Below are positions 35,798-45,624 of a DNA stretch of 64,000 nt, piece by piece. The number at the start of each line of letters is the position of its first letter. Position 1 is the first letter of the stretch. The DNA is taken from contig NZ_SNXW01000002.1 in assembly GCF_004362855.1 (NCBI RefSeq), forward strand, positions 248,001 through 312,000. The letters are read 5' to 3'. The notes under the pieces are model-generated. The model was not told the DNA's origin. It ran no database searches and worked only from the letters and a program-made list of their open reading frames with translations. Source of the DNA: Aquabacterium commune. Lineage in GTDB: Bacteria; Pseudomonadota; Gammaproteobacteria; Burkholderiales; Burkholderiaceae_C. A program made the translations under genes and the position numbers.

Positions 35798-36424
35798 TCA
35801 ACAGCCGTCCTTGCCCTCACCCGCCATCGCGGCCTTGTACACCGACTGCTTCGGTGCGGCCATCACCCGGCGCAGCAAAGGCTCGAACTCGCTCAGGGGC
35901 AGCATCTCGGCCGCAGGGTCGAAGGCCGGGTTGTCATAGCGTTCGATGAACTCGGCCGTGCGCTCGAAGTGCGGGTGGCCGCGGAACTGCTCGCGCATGT
36001 CGCGGTCCAGGCCGATGTGGTGGAAGAAGTTGTGGCCCTGGAAGATGCCGTGGTGCTGCACCATCCAGAGGTTGGCCTCGCTCACGAAGGGCTTGAGGAT
36101 GGCCGCGGCGATGTCCGGGTGGTTGTAGCTGCCCAGGGTGTCGCCGATGTCGTGCAGCAGCGCGCAGACCACGTACTCCTCGTCGCGGCCATCGCGCAAG
36201 GCCAGCGTGGCCGACTGGCGGCAGTGGCTGAGCCGGTCGATGGGGAAGCCGCCGAAATCGCCATCCAGCAACTGGAGGTGGGCCAGCACGCGGTCGGGCA
36301 GCGTGCGCGCCATCTGCAGGGCCTCGGGGAGGATGACAGCCCAATCTTCGCGGGTGCTGTCTTCCATGCGGGTGAAGGTGGCGCGAGCGTTCAAGGCGGT
36401 CTCCAGCGGTGGCGGAAAACCCAT
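35798..36424 (-). CDS. HD domain phosphohydrolase-like protein
   Basis: A 208-residue HD-superfamily protein. Metal ligands are suggested by H68 (RLSHCRQS), H91-D92 (CALLHDIGDT), and the later HH pairs (MVQHHGIFQ and FFHH). This arrangement is also seen in inositol-oxygenase-like HD proteins, so the activity could be hydrolysis or oxygenation of a small molecule. The C-terminus ends with PKQSVYKAAMAGEG. It is a single gene on the minus strand. Confidence 0.75.
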   Translation of the reverse strand: MGFPPPLETALNARATFTRMEDSTREDWAVILPEALQMARTLPDRVLAHLQLLDGDFGGFPIDRLSHCRQSATLALRDGRDEEYVVCALLHDIGDTLGSYNHPDIAAAILKPFVSEANLWMVQHHGIFQGHNFFHHIGLDRDMREQFRGHPHFERTAEFIERYDNPAFDPAAEMLPLSEFEPLLRRVMAAPKQSVYKAAMAGEGKDGC

Positions 36425-36451
36425 GTTAGCGCGGCCCGCAGGCCTGCGAAC

Positions 36452-36907
36452 TCAACCTTGCCCGAGGAACTTCCCCAACAAGCCACCCAGTGCGCCTTGC
36501 AAGGCATCGGGCTGCAGCGCGCCAGCTTCAGGCACCTGGCCCTGTGGCGTGAGTTGGTCCACCGCCTGCGGCAGCCACTGGGCCAGCTGCCCGCTCAGCT
36601 CTTGTGGGTTCAGGCCCACTTGCTGGGCCAGGCCCTGCAGCTTCTCGCTGCCCAGGACGGCCGACAGCTGCTCGGCGGAAATCGGCAGGTTCTGGCCCGT
36701 GCCCACCCAGGAGGCCACGACCTGGCCCAGGCCCTGCTGCTGGAAGGTCTGGACGAGGCCTTGCAAGCCGCCGTGCTGCGGGTCGGTCAGCAACTGTGTG
36801 ACCACGCCCATCAGGCCACCGGCTGGGCCACCAGCAACGTCGCCATCGCCGCCACCAGCAGTCAGTGCGCCGGCCACTTGGCCGACCAGGGAATCGAACA
36901 GGCTCAT
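36452..36907 (-). CDS. YidB/DUF937 family protein
   Basis: A 151-residue small protein of the YidB type, Gly/Gln/Leu-rich, starting MSLFDSLVGQVAGAL. The repeated helical units (LLTDPQHGGLQGLVQTFQQQ and GLGQVVASWVGTG) are typical of DUF937. The ATG at 36907 has AAGGAG upstream, so I reject the longer frame to 36976. No function is known for the family. Confidence 0.82.
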   Translation of the reverse strand: MSLFDSLVGQVAGALTAGGGDGDVAGGPAGGLMGVVTQLLTDPQHGGLQGLVQTFQQQGLGQVVASWVGTGQNLPISAEQLSAVLGSEKLQGLAQQVGLNPQELSGQLAQWLPQAVDQLTPQGQVPEAGALQPDALQGALGGLLGKFLGQG

Positions 36908-36979
36908 GTCGTGCTCCTTGAGATGGACCCCGTTGTACCAGCTTCGTTTGTAGGGCATGTGACGCGCTGGCGCCATCCC

Positions 36980-38629
36980 TCACTTGGCATCTGCTGGCGG
37001 ACGGGCGGGCGCCGCGTACCAGCGCGCCGGCGGCACCATCTTGGCCTCGGCCGGGTCGAGCACGTAATGCGGCGACATGATCTGCACGCCATGTTCGTTG
37101 AAGACATCCTGGATGTGGGCGTGCAAGGCGCTGAGCACCTCCGCACGCGGACGCGGTTGCTCGGGGATGGCCTGGCAAACCAGGCGGTACTCGGGGTAGA
37201 AGTCCGACAGCGCCGTCTGGAAAACGCGCGGCGCCGGCGTGGCCAGCACGCCCGGGGTGCGCGTGGCCGCTTCGACCAGCATGGCCTCGACCTGGCGCCA
37301 CGGCGTGTCGTAGCCGATCGTCACGACGGTGTCCACCACATAGCCCGGCCCGTGCACGGCGCGCGAGTAGTTCTTGGTGGCGTTGCCCACGATGCTCGCG
37401 TTCGGCAAGATGACCTCTTCGCCCAGGCCCGTGCGGATGCGCGTGTTGAAGGCGCCGATGTCCACCACCGTGCCCTCGTGCTCGCCGATGCGCACGTACT
37501 CGCCACGGCGCAGCACGTTGGAGTAGGTCAGGATGAGCCCGCCCGCCACCTGCCCCACGAAGTTCGACGCGCCCAGCGACATCATCACGCCCACCAGCAC
37601 CGACATGCCCTTGAAGGCCTCGGTCTCGGCGCCCGGCAGGTAGGGGTAGGCCATGGCCAGCGCGAACACCCACAGCAACCAGGTGACCACGCGGCGCGTC
37701 GGGCCGGCGGCGTCCTGGCGCAACCAGCCGACGCTCAACTGGCCGCGCTCCACGCGCTGGAAGAACGAGCCGAGCGCCCCCACGGCACCGCGCGCCATCA
37801 GCAAGATCAGCACCGCCACCACCAGCCCCGGCACGGCCGACAACATGCCCTTGCCCAGCCCCAGCGCCACCGAGATCAGGTACTGGTGCAGGCCCTCGCC
37901 CCAGGGGCGCGTGTAAGGAAACTGCTGCATCGAAAAGCTCAGCCAGGCATAGCCCAGCAGCAGGCCCAGGCCCCAGCTCACCAGCACATCGAAGGCGTTG
38001 AGCCACTGGTGCAGGCGCTCGCGGCGCAGCACCTCGCCTTGGGCGAGCTTGCGCGTCTGGCGGTCCAGGAAGGCGACGATGACGCTCAGGCTGCGAAGGC
38101 GCACAAAGCGCGCTGCGGCGAACAAGGCCACGGCCAGCACCGTGGCCAAGGCGACGCGGCCCAGGCTGACCAGCAGGCTGTGCGCACTGCGGCCCTCCTG
38201 CGTTTCGCGGATGGCCTGGCGCAAGGCCGACAGGGTGCGCTCGGTCAGGGCGGCCAGCGTGTCGCCCGACATCGGCGCCACATCGCCCTCGAACAGGATG
38301 AGCGCCATGACGCCATCCACGAACACCAGCTGGCCTTGCGGCGTGGCGCGGGTGCTCAGCTCGCCCGGCCCGCCCCTCTCCAAGGCCAGGTCGATGTTGG
38401 CCTGCGCGCGGCGCACGCGCTCCGAAGGCGGCATGCCCAGGTAGGGCGTCTGCAGGGTCAGGATGTCGCGGTTGGCATGGCGCAGCACCGCCTCGGGCAG
38501 GGCGGGCTTGGGTTGGACTGCATCGGCAGGCAAGGCTTGCGCGTGCACGCCCGCAGCCCACAGCAGGCACAGCCACATGGCCGTGCGGAAGGTGGCAAAG
38601 ATCGCGGCGAGGATGGCAGTCATGGGCAT
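36980..38629 (-). CDS. MscS family mechanosensitive channel
   Basis: A 549-residue channel protein. A signal peptide (about 1-28) precedes a periplasmic helical domain, then about five membrane helices (roughly 165-390). The pore-lining helix and beta domain are clear (MMSLGASNFVGQVAGGLILT near 360 and GEYVRIGEHEGTVVDIGAFN near 388). It is larger than E. coli MscS and resembles the medium-sized exported members. It should open under osmotic downshock. The ATG at 38623 is an equal alternative start. Confidence 0.87.
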   Translation of the reverse strand: MPMTAILAAIFATFRTAMWLCLLWAAGVHAQALPADAVQPKPALPEAVLRHANRDILTLQTPYLGMPPSERVRRAQANIDLALERGGPGELSTRATPQGQLVFVDGVMALILFEGDVAPMSGDTLAALTERTLSALRQAIRETQEGRSAHSLLVSLGRVALATVLAVALFAAARFVRLRSLSVIVAFLDRQTRKLAQGEVLRRERLHQWLNAFDVLVSWGLGLLLGYAWLSFSMQQFPYTRPWGEGLHQYLISVALGLGKGMLSAVPGLVVAVLILLMARGAVGALGSFFQRVERGQLSVGWLRQDAAGPTRRVVTWLLWVFALAMAYPYLPGAETEAFKGMSVLVGVMMSLGASNFVGQVAGGLILTYSNVLRRGEYVRIGEHEGTVVDIGAFNTRIRTGLGEEVILPNASIVGNATKNYSRAVHGPGYVVDTVVTIGYDTPWRQVEAMLVEAATRTPGVLATPAPRVFQTALSDFYPEYRLVCQAIPEQPRPRAEVLSALHAHIQDVFNEHGVQIMSPHYVLDPAEAKMVPPARWYAAPARPPADAK

Positions 38630-38653
38630 GGGGGCTGGGCGCCCCGCACCGCC

Positions 38654-40207
38654 TCAGGGCTGCAGGCTGGCCGGGTCCAGGTAATGCTGTCGGTAGAGCT
38701 CGAATGGTAGAGCGTCCGGCAGGGCGTCGGCCTGTTCGATGTCGCGCTGGGCCATCACGGAGTCCTGCGCCTGTCGGGCCATCTCGGTCAGCACCGCATC
38801 CGGCAAAGGCTCGGCCAGCAGCTCGGCCCGCACCCGCTCGGACGCGCTCAGGCCGTAGGCCGCATGCTCGCCATGGTGCTGCGCGCGCATGGCCGCCAAA
38901 ACACGCGCCGAGGGCAGGCGCTCGGGCTGGCGCAAAGCCTCGCGGGCCTGGGCCCAACTGCGTGCAAAGGCGTCGCCACCGTGGGCGCGGTCCAGCGCCT
39001 CGGCCACGGGCTGCGCCAGGGCCATCACCTCGTCGGCCCAATCGGCCAGCGCCACGGCCCGCCCACCGCGCTGCAGCGTCAGCCCTGGCTCACGGCCACG
39101 GGCGACCACCAGGCGCTGGTTGTCGGCCATCTCGCGGACCTCCTCGGGGTTGTCCGGCGGGCTGCCACTGAGCATGCACCACAGCAGCAAGGTGTCGAGC
39201 ACACGCAGGGTGTGCGCGTCGATGCCCACGCCCAGCTCGGGCTGCAGGTCCATGCAACGCACCTCGACGTACTCCACGCCACGCTCGCGCAGCGCGTGCA
39301 GGGGGCGCTCGCCACGCTGGGTCACGCGCTTGGGGCGGATGGTGCTGTAGAACTCGTTCTCGATCTGCAGCAAGGTGGTGCCCAGCTGCTTGTAGCCGCC
39401 CTGCCCGTCCTGGATGCCGATGGCCTCGTACGGCCCGTAAGGCTGCACCAGCGCCTCGTGCAGGGAGCGGGCATAGCCTTCCAGGTCGTTGTAGCTCACG
39501 CTGAGCTGGGACTGCGCATCGCTTTGGTAACCCAGGCGGCCCATGCGCAGCGAGGTGGCGTGGGGCAGGTGCAGCGTGCGCGCGCCCAGCGGCTGCAGGC
39601 CGTGGTCCAGACCTTGCGCGAAGCCCTGCGTGACGGCCGGCGAGGCACCGAACAGCATCAGCAAGATGAAACCGTGGCGGCGGAAGTTGCGGATCAGCGC
39701 GAAGTAGTCTTCGGTGCTCGCACCCGCCAGCGACCAGTTGTAGTGGATGCCCGAGATGGTCTGCATGCGCGCGCCATAACGGTGCACCAGGCCGTTGCGG
39801 TACACGCGCTTGGCCAGGCCCACGTTGGAAGGCCCGTACCAGCCCACCGGGATGTCGGCATCGGCGGGCAGCTCACCGGGCATGGAACAGGCCCAGATGC
39901 GCTCGTTGCCAGGCTGCTGGCCCAGGTGCTGCAACACGAAGCGGTGGACGTCGCGCAGCTCGGCCAGGCAATCGCCGATGCCCGCGTGCACGCCCGTGAC
40001 CAGCTCCAGCTGGGACTCGCTGAAGTCCGTGGTGATGTGCGGGTGGGTCAGGGCCGAGCCCAGCCCCTCCGGGTGGGCCGTGCGCGACAGCACACCGTCC
40101 GGCCCCACACGCAAACCTTCCTTCTCGATGCCGCGGCGCATGCCTTGCAGGCCGGCCAGGCCCAGGCGCTGGAGTCGGTCGGTCAAAGTGTTCAAGGCGT
40201 TCTCCAC
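38654..40207 (-). CDS. gshA: Glutamate-cysteine ligase (proteobacterial type)
   Basis: A 517-residue enzyme that makes gamma-glutamylcysteine, the first step of glutathione synthesis. It matches the E. coli GshA type in length and in segments such as [11 protein letters not shown] near residue 22 and [17 protein letters not shown] near 350. I use the GTG at 40207, which gives the family length; no ribosome site is obvious, and an in-frame extension to 40312 is not supported. It lies divergent from amiE over 209 bases. No gshB is in the window. Confidence 0.92.
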   Translation of the reverse strand: MENALNTLTDRLQRLGLAGLQGMRRGIEKEGLRVGPDGVLSRTAHPEGLGSALTHPHITTDFSESQLELVTGVHAGIGDCLAELRDVHRFVLQHLGQQPGNERIWACSMPGELPADADIPVGWYGPSNVGLAKRVYRNGLVHRYGARMQTISGIHYNWSLAGASTEDYFALIRNFRRHGFILLMLFGASPAVTQGFAQGLDHGLQPLGARTLHLPHATSLRMGRLGYQSDAQSQLSVSYNDLEGYARSLHEALVQPYGPYEAIGIQDGQGGYKQLGTTLLQIENEFYSTIRPKRVTQRGERPLHALRERGVEYVEVRCMDLQPELGVGIDAHTLRVLDTLLLWCMLSGSPPDNPEEVREMADNQRLVVARGREPGLTLQRGGRAVALADWADEVMALAQPVAEALDRAHGGDAFARSWAQAREALRQPERLPSARVLAAMRAQHHGEHAAYGLSASERVRAELLAEPLPDAVLTEMARQAQDSVMAQRDIEQADALPDALPFELYRQHYLDPASLQP

Positions 40208-40416
40208 GGAAACGGGATGGTGGGGACAGGGGCGACGGCTGGCACCACAAGGGGGCACGGCGGACCCGGATTGTGCGCCATGCCCGGCGACACCGTGATG
40301 GCGCCGGCGCAAAGCCTTCCACCTGCGTCAAACAACGTATTGAGCGCCAGCGCGCCGCTTCGAACAATGGCAGGCGTTGCGTCCCGCCCCCGTTCCACCC
40401 CTCACAGGAGATCCCC

Positions 40417-41457
40417 ATGCTGCACGGCGACATTTCCAGCAGTGACGACACCGTCGGTGTCGCGGTCGTGAACTACAAGATGCCGCGCCTGCACACGCAG
40501 GCCGAGGTGATGGCCAACGCGCGCCAGATCAGCGAGATGGTCCAGGGCATGAAGCTGGGCCTGCCCGGCCTGGACCTCGTCATCTTCCCGGAGTACAGCA
40601 CCCACGGCATCATGTACGACAAGCAGGAGATGATGGACACGGCCGTGACCATCCCCGGCGATGTCACCGAGGTCTTCGCCGATGCCTGCCGCAAGGCCAA
40701 GGTCTGGGGTGTCTTCTCGCTGACCGGCGAGCGCCACGAGGCCCACCCGGACAAGGTGCCCTACAACACGCTCATCCTGATGAACGACCAGGGCGAGATC
40801 GTCCAGAAGTACCGCAAGATCATGCCGTGGACGCCCATCGAGGGCTGGTACCCGGGCGACCAGACCTACGTCTCGGACGGCCCCAAGGGCATGAAGGTCA
40901 GCCTCATCATCTGCGACGACGGCAACTACCCCGAGATCTGGCGCGACTGCGCCATGAAGGGGGCCGAGCTCATCGTGCGCTGCCAGGGCTACATGTACCC
41001 GGCCAAGGACCAGCAGGTGATGATGGCCAAGGCCATGGCCTGGGCCAACAACGCTTATGTGGCCGTGGCCAACGCGGCCGGCTTCGACGGCGTTTACAGC
41101 TACTTCGGCCACTCGGCCATCGTCGGCTTCGACGGGCGCACGCTGGGCGAATGCGGCGAGGAAGACCACGGCATCCAGTACGCGCAGCTCAGCAAACGCC
41201 TGATCCGCGATGCGCGCGCAACCGGCCAGTCGCAGAACCACCTCTTCAAGCTGCTGCACCGCGGCTACACCGGCGTGCTCAACTCCGGCGAAGGCGACAA
41301 GGGCGTGGCCGAATGCCCCTTCAGCTTCTACCGCGACTGGGTCACCGACCCGCTGGGCACGCAGCGCAAGGTCGAAGCCATCACGCGCCCGACCATCGGC
41401 ACGGCGCAGTGCCCCATCGAGGGCATCCCCAACGATGCGCGCCTGCGCTCAGAGTGA
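40417..41457 (+). CDS. amiE: Aliphatic amidase
   Basis: A 346-residue nitrilase-superfamily amidase hydrolysing short aliphatic amides (acetamide, propionamide) to ammonia and the acid. The catalytic triad is exactly where it is in the Pseudomonas enzyme: E59, K134 and C166 ([12 protein letters not shown]). The N-terminus [20 protein letters not shown] is nearly identical to Pseudomonas AmiE. The ATG at 40417 follows ACAGGAG. No amiC/amiR-type regulators are next to it. Its 3' end overlaps the convergent glycosyltransferase by nine bases. Confidence 0.95.
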   Translation: MLHGDISSSDDTVGVAVVNYKMPRLHTQAEVMANARQISEMVQGMKLGLPGLDLVIFPEYSTHGIMYDKQEMMDTAVTIPGDVTEVFADACRKAKVWGVFSLTGERHEAHPDKVPYNTLILMNDQGEIVQKYRKIMPWTPIEGWYPGDQTYVSDGPKGMKVSLIICDDGNYPEIWRDCAMKGAELIVRCQGYMYPAKDQQVMMAKAMAWANNAYVAVANAAGFDGVYSYFGHSAIVGFDGRTLGECGEEDHGIQYAQLSKRLIRDARATGQSQNHLFKLLHRGYTGVLNSGEGDKGVAECPFSFYRDWVTDPLGTQRKVEAITRPTIGTAQCPIEGIPNDARLRSE

Positions 41458-42711
41458 GCCGCGCACCGGCGACACCGACCCGGGCGCTGCGCCGATCCGC
41501 TCGGGGCGGCTGCGCATGCCAAAGACCTCCATCGCCTCGATGAAGGATTCGGCCGTGCGGTCGATCAGGAAGCGCTGCTGGAAGCACTGGCGCGCGTTGA
41601 CGCGCATCTGCGCCCACTGCTCGGGCGGCGTGGCCAGCCAGCGCGTCAGCAGGCGCTCGGTGCCGGCGTGGGTGTCCTGCTCGACCAGGCCGCCTTGCGA
41701 CTGCTGGATCTCGCGCCAGATGTTGACCTGGTTGCTGATGAGCACCGGCACGCCGCAGGCCATGGCCTCGGCCACGGCGATGCCGAAGTTTTCCTGGTGC
41801 GAGGGCAGGATGAAAGCCTCGCTCGCGCGGAAAGCCCCCCACTTCACATCGCCCGAAATCATGCCCGTCCAGGTGGTGACGTCTGCCAGGCCCAGTTCGC
41901 GGTTGAGCTTGAGCATCTCCTGACCGTAGGCGTGCTCGGCCGGGCCGGCCATGACGATGCGCACATCGCGCAGCAACTCGGGCTGGCGCGCGCGCAGGCT
42001 GGCAAAAGCCTTGAACAGCAAGTCCGGGCCCTTTTTCTCGTGCACGCGGCCCAGGAACAGCAGCAGGCGCTTGCCTTGCAGGTCGGGGAAGGCTTGCAGG
42101 AAGGCCTCGCGCTGGCGCACCGCGTCGTCGGGCGGGGCGCTGGTGCCGTAGCTGACGACGAACTCGTCGCACTTGTAGAGCCAGAAAGACTGGCGCGCCA
42201 GACGCCGTTCGTCCTCGCAGGTGAACATCACCGCAGCGGCATCGCGCAGCACGCGGTACTCGGCCCAGGGCCAGAACAGCCACTTCTTCAAGTGCTTGAG
42301 CGGGTAGGTGCGCTTGAACCAGGGGTCGAGCATGCCGTGCGTGAAGACGAAGTACGGCGTCTTGGTGCCGGCCAGGGCGCGCCAGGCGCCGAAGGCGTGG
42401 TACTGCCAGATGCCATTGACGATGACGGCGTCGTATCCATGGGCGTGGGCGCGCAACCACGGCACCCAGCGCGGGCTGTAACGCCAGTTGCCCACCAGGG
42501 TCGGCCCGACGGCATGGCAGGGGATGGGGCAGTCCTTGACCCAGGGGTCATCGGGGCTGTCCAGCGTCAGCACTTCGACCTGGTGGCCTTGTTGCTGGTT
42601 GACCGCCGACAGCTGTTTGAGCCCCTCGATCGGACCACCGCCCTTGGGGTTGACCGAGGCGATGCAATGCAGAATCCTGAAACCCATCGGAGACCTGACT
42701 TCCTGTGTCAT
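41449..42711 (-). CDS. Glycosyltransferase family 4 protein
   Basis: A 420-residue GT-B fold transferase. The N-terminal domain starts [20 protein letters not shown]; the donor-site domain has [19 protein letters not shown] near 225 and [14 protein letters not shown] near 325. The ATG at 42711 overlaps the stop of the upstream zinc-ribbon gene (ATGA); an internal ATG at 42687 is possible. It probably adds a sugar to a surface polysaccharide, although no sugar-pathway genes flank it. Confidence 0.88.
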   Translation of the reverse strand: MTQEVRSPMGFRILHCIASVNPKGGGPIEGLKQLSAVNQQQGHQVEVLTLDSPDDPWVKDCPIPCHAVGPTLVGNWRYSPRWVPWLRAHAHGYDAVIVNGIWQYHAFGAWRALAGTKTPYFVFTHGMLDPWFKRTYPLKHLKKWLFWPWAEYRVLRDAAAVMFTCEDERRLARQSFWLYKCDEFVVSYGTSAPPDDAVRQREAFLQAFPDLQGKRLLLFLGRVHEKKGPDLLFKAFASLRARQPELLRDVRIVMAGPAEHAYGQEMLKLNRELGLADVTTWTGMISGDVKWGAFRASEAFILPSHQENFGIAVAEAMACGVPVLISNQVNIWREIQQSQGGLVEQDTHAGTERLLTRWLATPPEQWAQMRVNARQCFQQRFLIDRTAESFIEAMEVFGMRSRPERIGAAPGSVSPVRGSL

Positions 42712-43322
42712 GCGCGCGCCTGTTGCGGGTCCTGGCCATCGGGCGCTGCGCCGATGGCATCCGGCGTGTCGCGGTAAGCCGCCCGGGCGTACACGCGGCG
42801 AGCGCAATCGGGGCACACCTTCGGGAGCACGTCGGCGCCGCCCAGCTCGCTGAGGTACATCTCGGGCGTGCGCCAATGCCCGTCTTCACCGCACAGCTTG
42901 TCGCACTGGGTGCAATGGGGCACCTCGCCGGTGAAGGCACGCAGGCGCAGGGCGACTGCCGCGCGGCGCTCTTCGATGAAGCGGATGGCCATCACCGCCA
43001 ACAGGAAGCAGCAAAAGCGGTTGAAGGCGTTGATGGCCAGGATCCAATCCTGGCTGTACGTGTGGCCCGACCACTGGTCGGCAAAGGCCCAGGCCAGCGT
43101 GGCCAGCGTGGACACCACGACGCCCGCCCGCACGCCCAGGTAGTGCGTGCTCAGCGCCACGGGGATGGTGTAGAGCAGGAACACCGAGACCTCGTAGCCC
43201 GTGGCCGCGTCCAGCACTGCCACGATGGCGAGCAGGGCCAGCACCACGCTCCAGCGGCTCAGCTTGCGAGGCTCTGGGGCCGAGACGCCGGCAGCCTCCG
43301 GCAGGTGTGCGTGCAACGACAT
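42708..43322 (-). CDS. Membrane protein with C-terminal zinc ribbon
   Basis: A 204-residue protein with four hydrophobic segments (about 24-118) like the membrane part of DUF4118-type sensors, then a Cys-rich domain: C137, C140, C144, C170 and C173 (HCTQCDKLC and VCPDC) with GHWRTPEMYLSE between. This spacing matches the zinc-ribbon tail found on some PAS/response-regulator proteins. No kinase or cyclase follows in the same chain. I start at the ATG at 43322; one at 43403 is possible. It overlaps the glycosyltransferase gene. Confidence 0.68.
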   Translation of the reverse strand: MSLHAHLPEAAGVSAPEPRKLSRWSVVLALLAIVAVLDAATGYEVSVFLLYTIPVALSTHYLGVRAGVVVSTLATLAWAFADQWSGHTYSQDWILAINAFNRFCCFLLAVMAIRFIEERRAAVALRLRAFTGEVPHCTQCDKLCGEDGHWRTPEMYLSELGGADVLPKVCPDCARRVYARAAYRDTPDAIGAAPDGQDPQQARA

Positions 43323-43413
43323 GGTCCGATCCACCAAAACAAGCCGGCATGCTGCGCCCAACGCGTGGCATGGCACCGCCGACACATGGTCTGAATGGAT
43401 CATGCTGCAGTGT

Positions 43414-44427
43414 TCACCACACAGATCGGTGATCCTCCGTGACGCCCAGCAAGCCTTCGACGGCGCGGCTGGGACCATGGCGGGTGCGGCGCACCTCGCC
43501 CGAGAAAATCCCCACTGGCTGGATGTAGCGGCTGGCAGCGACGCCCAGGTCGCGGTCGGCACAGCGGGCGCCCTGCGGCTCGAAGCGCAGGTCCAGCAGG
43601 CCGTCGTCGGTGCGGAGGGTCCAGGGCGCCAGCGGCTGCTGGGCATCGAACTGGAAATCGGCCGCGCCCAGCGGGATGATCTCCCCGTCCAGCCACAGCG
43701 TGTTCTCCATGTTGCCGAAGTAGCCCTGCTGCAGGTTGAAGCCCAGGCCCGGTCGGTGGGCACTGGCCCAGCGCCAGGCGGTTTCGCGCGCCAGCAAGCC
43801 GTTGGAGCTGTCCAGGCAGGCGTGGGCGTCGCTCAGGTCCCAGCGCAGGCCATCGACGTCCAACTCGCCGCGCACCGACATCGCCGAGGTCTTGTGGGTG
43901 CTGTGCATGGCGCCGCCCTCGATGGGTCCGACGGCCACCATCACCGGCGGGGCAGAGACCAGGTCCAGGTCGGCGCGCAGCACGAGGTTGGCGGCCCGCA
44001 CGCGCAAGGCCAGCACATCGCCCGCCAGGTGCTGCAAGGTGATGGCCGCGCCCGGCCCGCGGAAGGCGGTGTCCATGCCATCCAGCGGCGCGTTGTTGAC
44101 GCGACCGGACAGACCGGGCAGGCCGTCCTGGTCCCAATCGGCGATCAGGCGCTGTCGGAAGCGGTGGAAGACGTAAGCGAAGGCCGTCATGCACCAGCCC
44201 AGGTCAACCACGGCCACGCCAATGAACAACTCAGGGGTGGCGATGCCAACGTACTGCCAGCGCTTGTGGTGGGCCCAGCGCCACAGCGCGCTGTGTTGGC
44301 GGGCCGCGTTCAGGCCCGACCAATCGATGCGCGGCACACGCCCCTGGTAGCGGCCCACGAGGGCCTCGCCGCCGCGCACGACCGCATCAGGCGCAGGCGG
44401 CAGGCCCGCAGGCAGATCACGCCACAT
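43414..44427 (-). CDS. DUF2804 family protein
   Basis: A 337-residue protein matching DUF2804 along its length, with segments such as WQYVGIATPELFIGVAVVDL near 55 and QQGYFGNMENTLWLDGE near 230. It appears soluble, beta-rich, with no signal peptide. The family may bind or modify lipids or glycans, but no activity is known. The stop lies 11 bases before the AraC gene's frame ends upstream: the AraC gene at 44437 is on the same strand just before it, so the two are likely an operon. Confidence 0.8.
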   Translation of the reverse strand: MWRDLPAGLPPAPDAVVRGGEALVGRYQGRVPRIDWSGLNAARQHSALWRWAHHKRWQYVGIATPELFIGVAVVDLGWCMTAFAYVFHRFRQRLIADWDQDGLPGLSGRVNNAPLDGMDTAFRGPGAAITLQHLAGDVLALRVRAANLVLRADLDLVSAPPVMVAVGPIEGGAMHSTHKTSAMSVRGELDVDGLRWDLSDAHACLDSSNGLLARETAWRWASAHRPGLGFNLQQGYFGNMENTLWLDGEIIPLGAADFQFDAQQPLAPWTLRTDDGLLDLRFEPQGARCADRDLGVAASRYIQPVGIFSGEVRRTRHGPSRAVEGLLGVTEDHRSVW

Positions 44428-44436
44428 CGCTGTACT

Positions 44437-45432
44437 TCACGTTTTCTTCAGGCGGTTTTGTTTGCGCCATTGTGCAGGCGGCAAACCCGTCCAGGCACGG
44501 AAGGCGCGGGTGAAGGCGCTTTGTTCGGAGTAACCCAGCAGCAGCGCGATCTCGGCCAGGTCCAGGCGGGCGTCTTTCAGGTGGGCCTCGGCCAGGTGAC
44601 GGCGCGTGTCGTCCAGCAGTTGCTGGAAGCTCAAGCCCTGCTCCGACAGCCGCCGCTGCAGCGTGCGCGGACTGGTGTGGTGGGCGCGGGCCAGGGCCGC
44701 CAGCGAGGTCTGCCCTTCGCGGATGAGCGGCACCAGGGTGCGCCGCCAGGCATCGACGATGGCAGGCACCTGCGAGACCTGGCGCAGCACCTGCTCGGCC
44801 TGCTGGTCGAGCAACTGCGCCAGTGCCGGGTCGGACTTGCGCATCGGCAGGGCCAGGCAGGCGGTGTCGAACTCCAGGCGGGTGGTGGGGGCGTTGAAGA
44901 GGACTTCGCAGCCGAAAAAATCGCGGTAGGGCTGGACATCGGCCGGCGGCGGATTGACGAAGCTGACCTTTCGCATGGGCCAGTAGTGGCCGGTCATGTC
45001 GCGGGCCAGTTGCACCAGCGAGGCGATGGCGGTTTCATCGACCAGGGCGCCCGGGCGGCCGCGCTCCACGCCCCACTCCACCACCACGCCGTCGGGCAGC
45101 ACCTCGACGTGTGCGGGGTTGGCGTCATAGACCGAGGCGTGGTAGCGCTCCATGCGCTGCAGGGCGTCGGCCAGGTTGTTGCAGGCCAGGGCGGCATAGC
45201 CCAGCACACCGAAGTGGCGCGCGCTGATGCCCTCGGCGATGCGCAGGCCCAGGCCCACGCGGCCCTCGACGGCGTCCACGCGCTTGAGCCAGGCCTGCCA
45301 GTCGGCCATGGGCAGGAAATGCTGTGAGGGGTCGGGCTGGGGCCCGAGCAATTGGCGCGCGTCCAGACCTTGGCGGTCCAGGTACTCGTACAGCAACTGA
45401 GCGAAAGACGCGGCGATGCGGGTGTCGGCCAT
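44437..45432 (-). CDS. AraC family transcriptional regulator
   Basis: A 331-residue regulator with an Arabinose_bd-type N-terminal sensing domain (about 10-200) and a C-terminal AraC HTH (about 230-325: SLAALARAHHTSPRTLQRRL and IALLLGYSEQSAFTRAF). I prefer the ATG at 45432 to that at 45459, which has no ribosome site. It is followed nine bases later by the DUF2804 gene and is divergent from the membrane hydroxylase, both possible targets. Confidence 0.87.
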   Translation of the reverse strand: MADTRIAASFAQLLYEYLDRQGLDARQLLGPQPDPSQHFLPMADWQAWLKRVDAVEGRVGLGLRIAEGISARHFGVLGYAALACNNLADALQRMERYHASVYDANPAHVEVLPDGVVVEWGVERGRPGALVDETAIASLVQLARDMTGHYWPMRKVSFVNPPPADVQPYRDFFGCEVLFNAPTTRLEFDTACLALPMRKSDPALAQLLDQQAEQVLRQVSQVPAIVDAWRRTLVPLIREGQTSLAALARAHHTSPRTLQRRLSEQGLSFQQLLDDTRRHLAEAHLKDARLDLAEIALLLGYSEQSAFTRAFRAWTGLPPAQWRKQNRLKKT

Positions 45433-45624
45433 GGCAGGTCCACGGAGGTGAGCCTGCATGATGCCGCGCGCAAGCGCACCTGCCCATCCGGGCTATACGG
45501 GATGCGCCAAGCCTCAGCTTGTCGCCATACGTCAAGAATTCGTCTGCGAAGGTCAAGCCAATCCGAAGGCACGCCGCGCAAGATGACACCACTTTGACAC
45601 GCAGCGCTCACGGCGCCTGTGACC

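Noticed and set aside
35786-38710. A 974-codon plus-strand frame
   Set aside because: It runs opposite the HD, YidB and MscS genes; its product is low-complexity.
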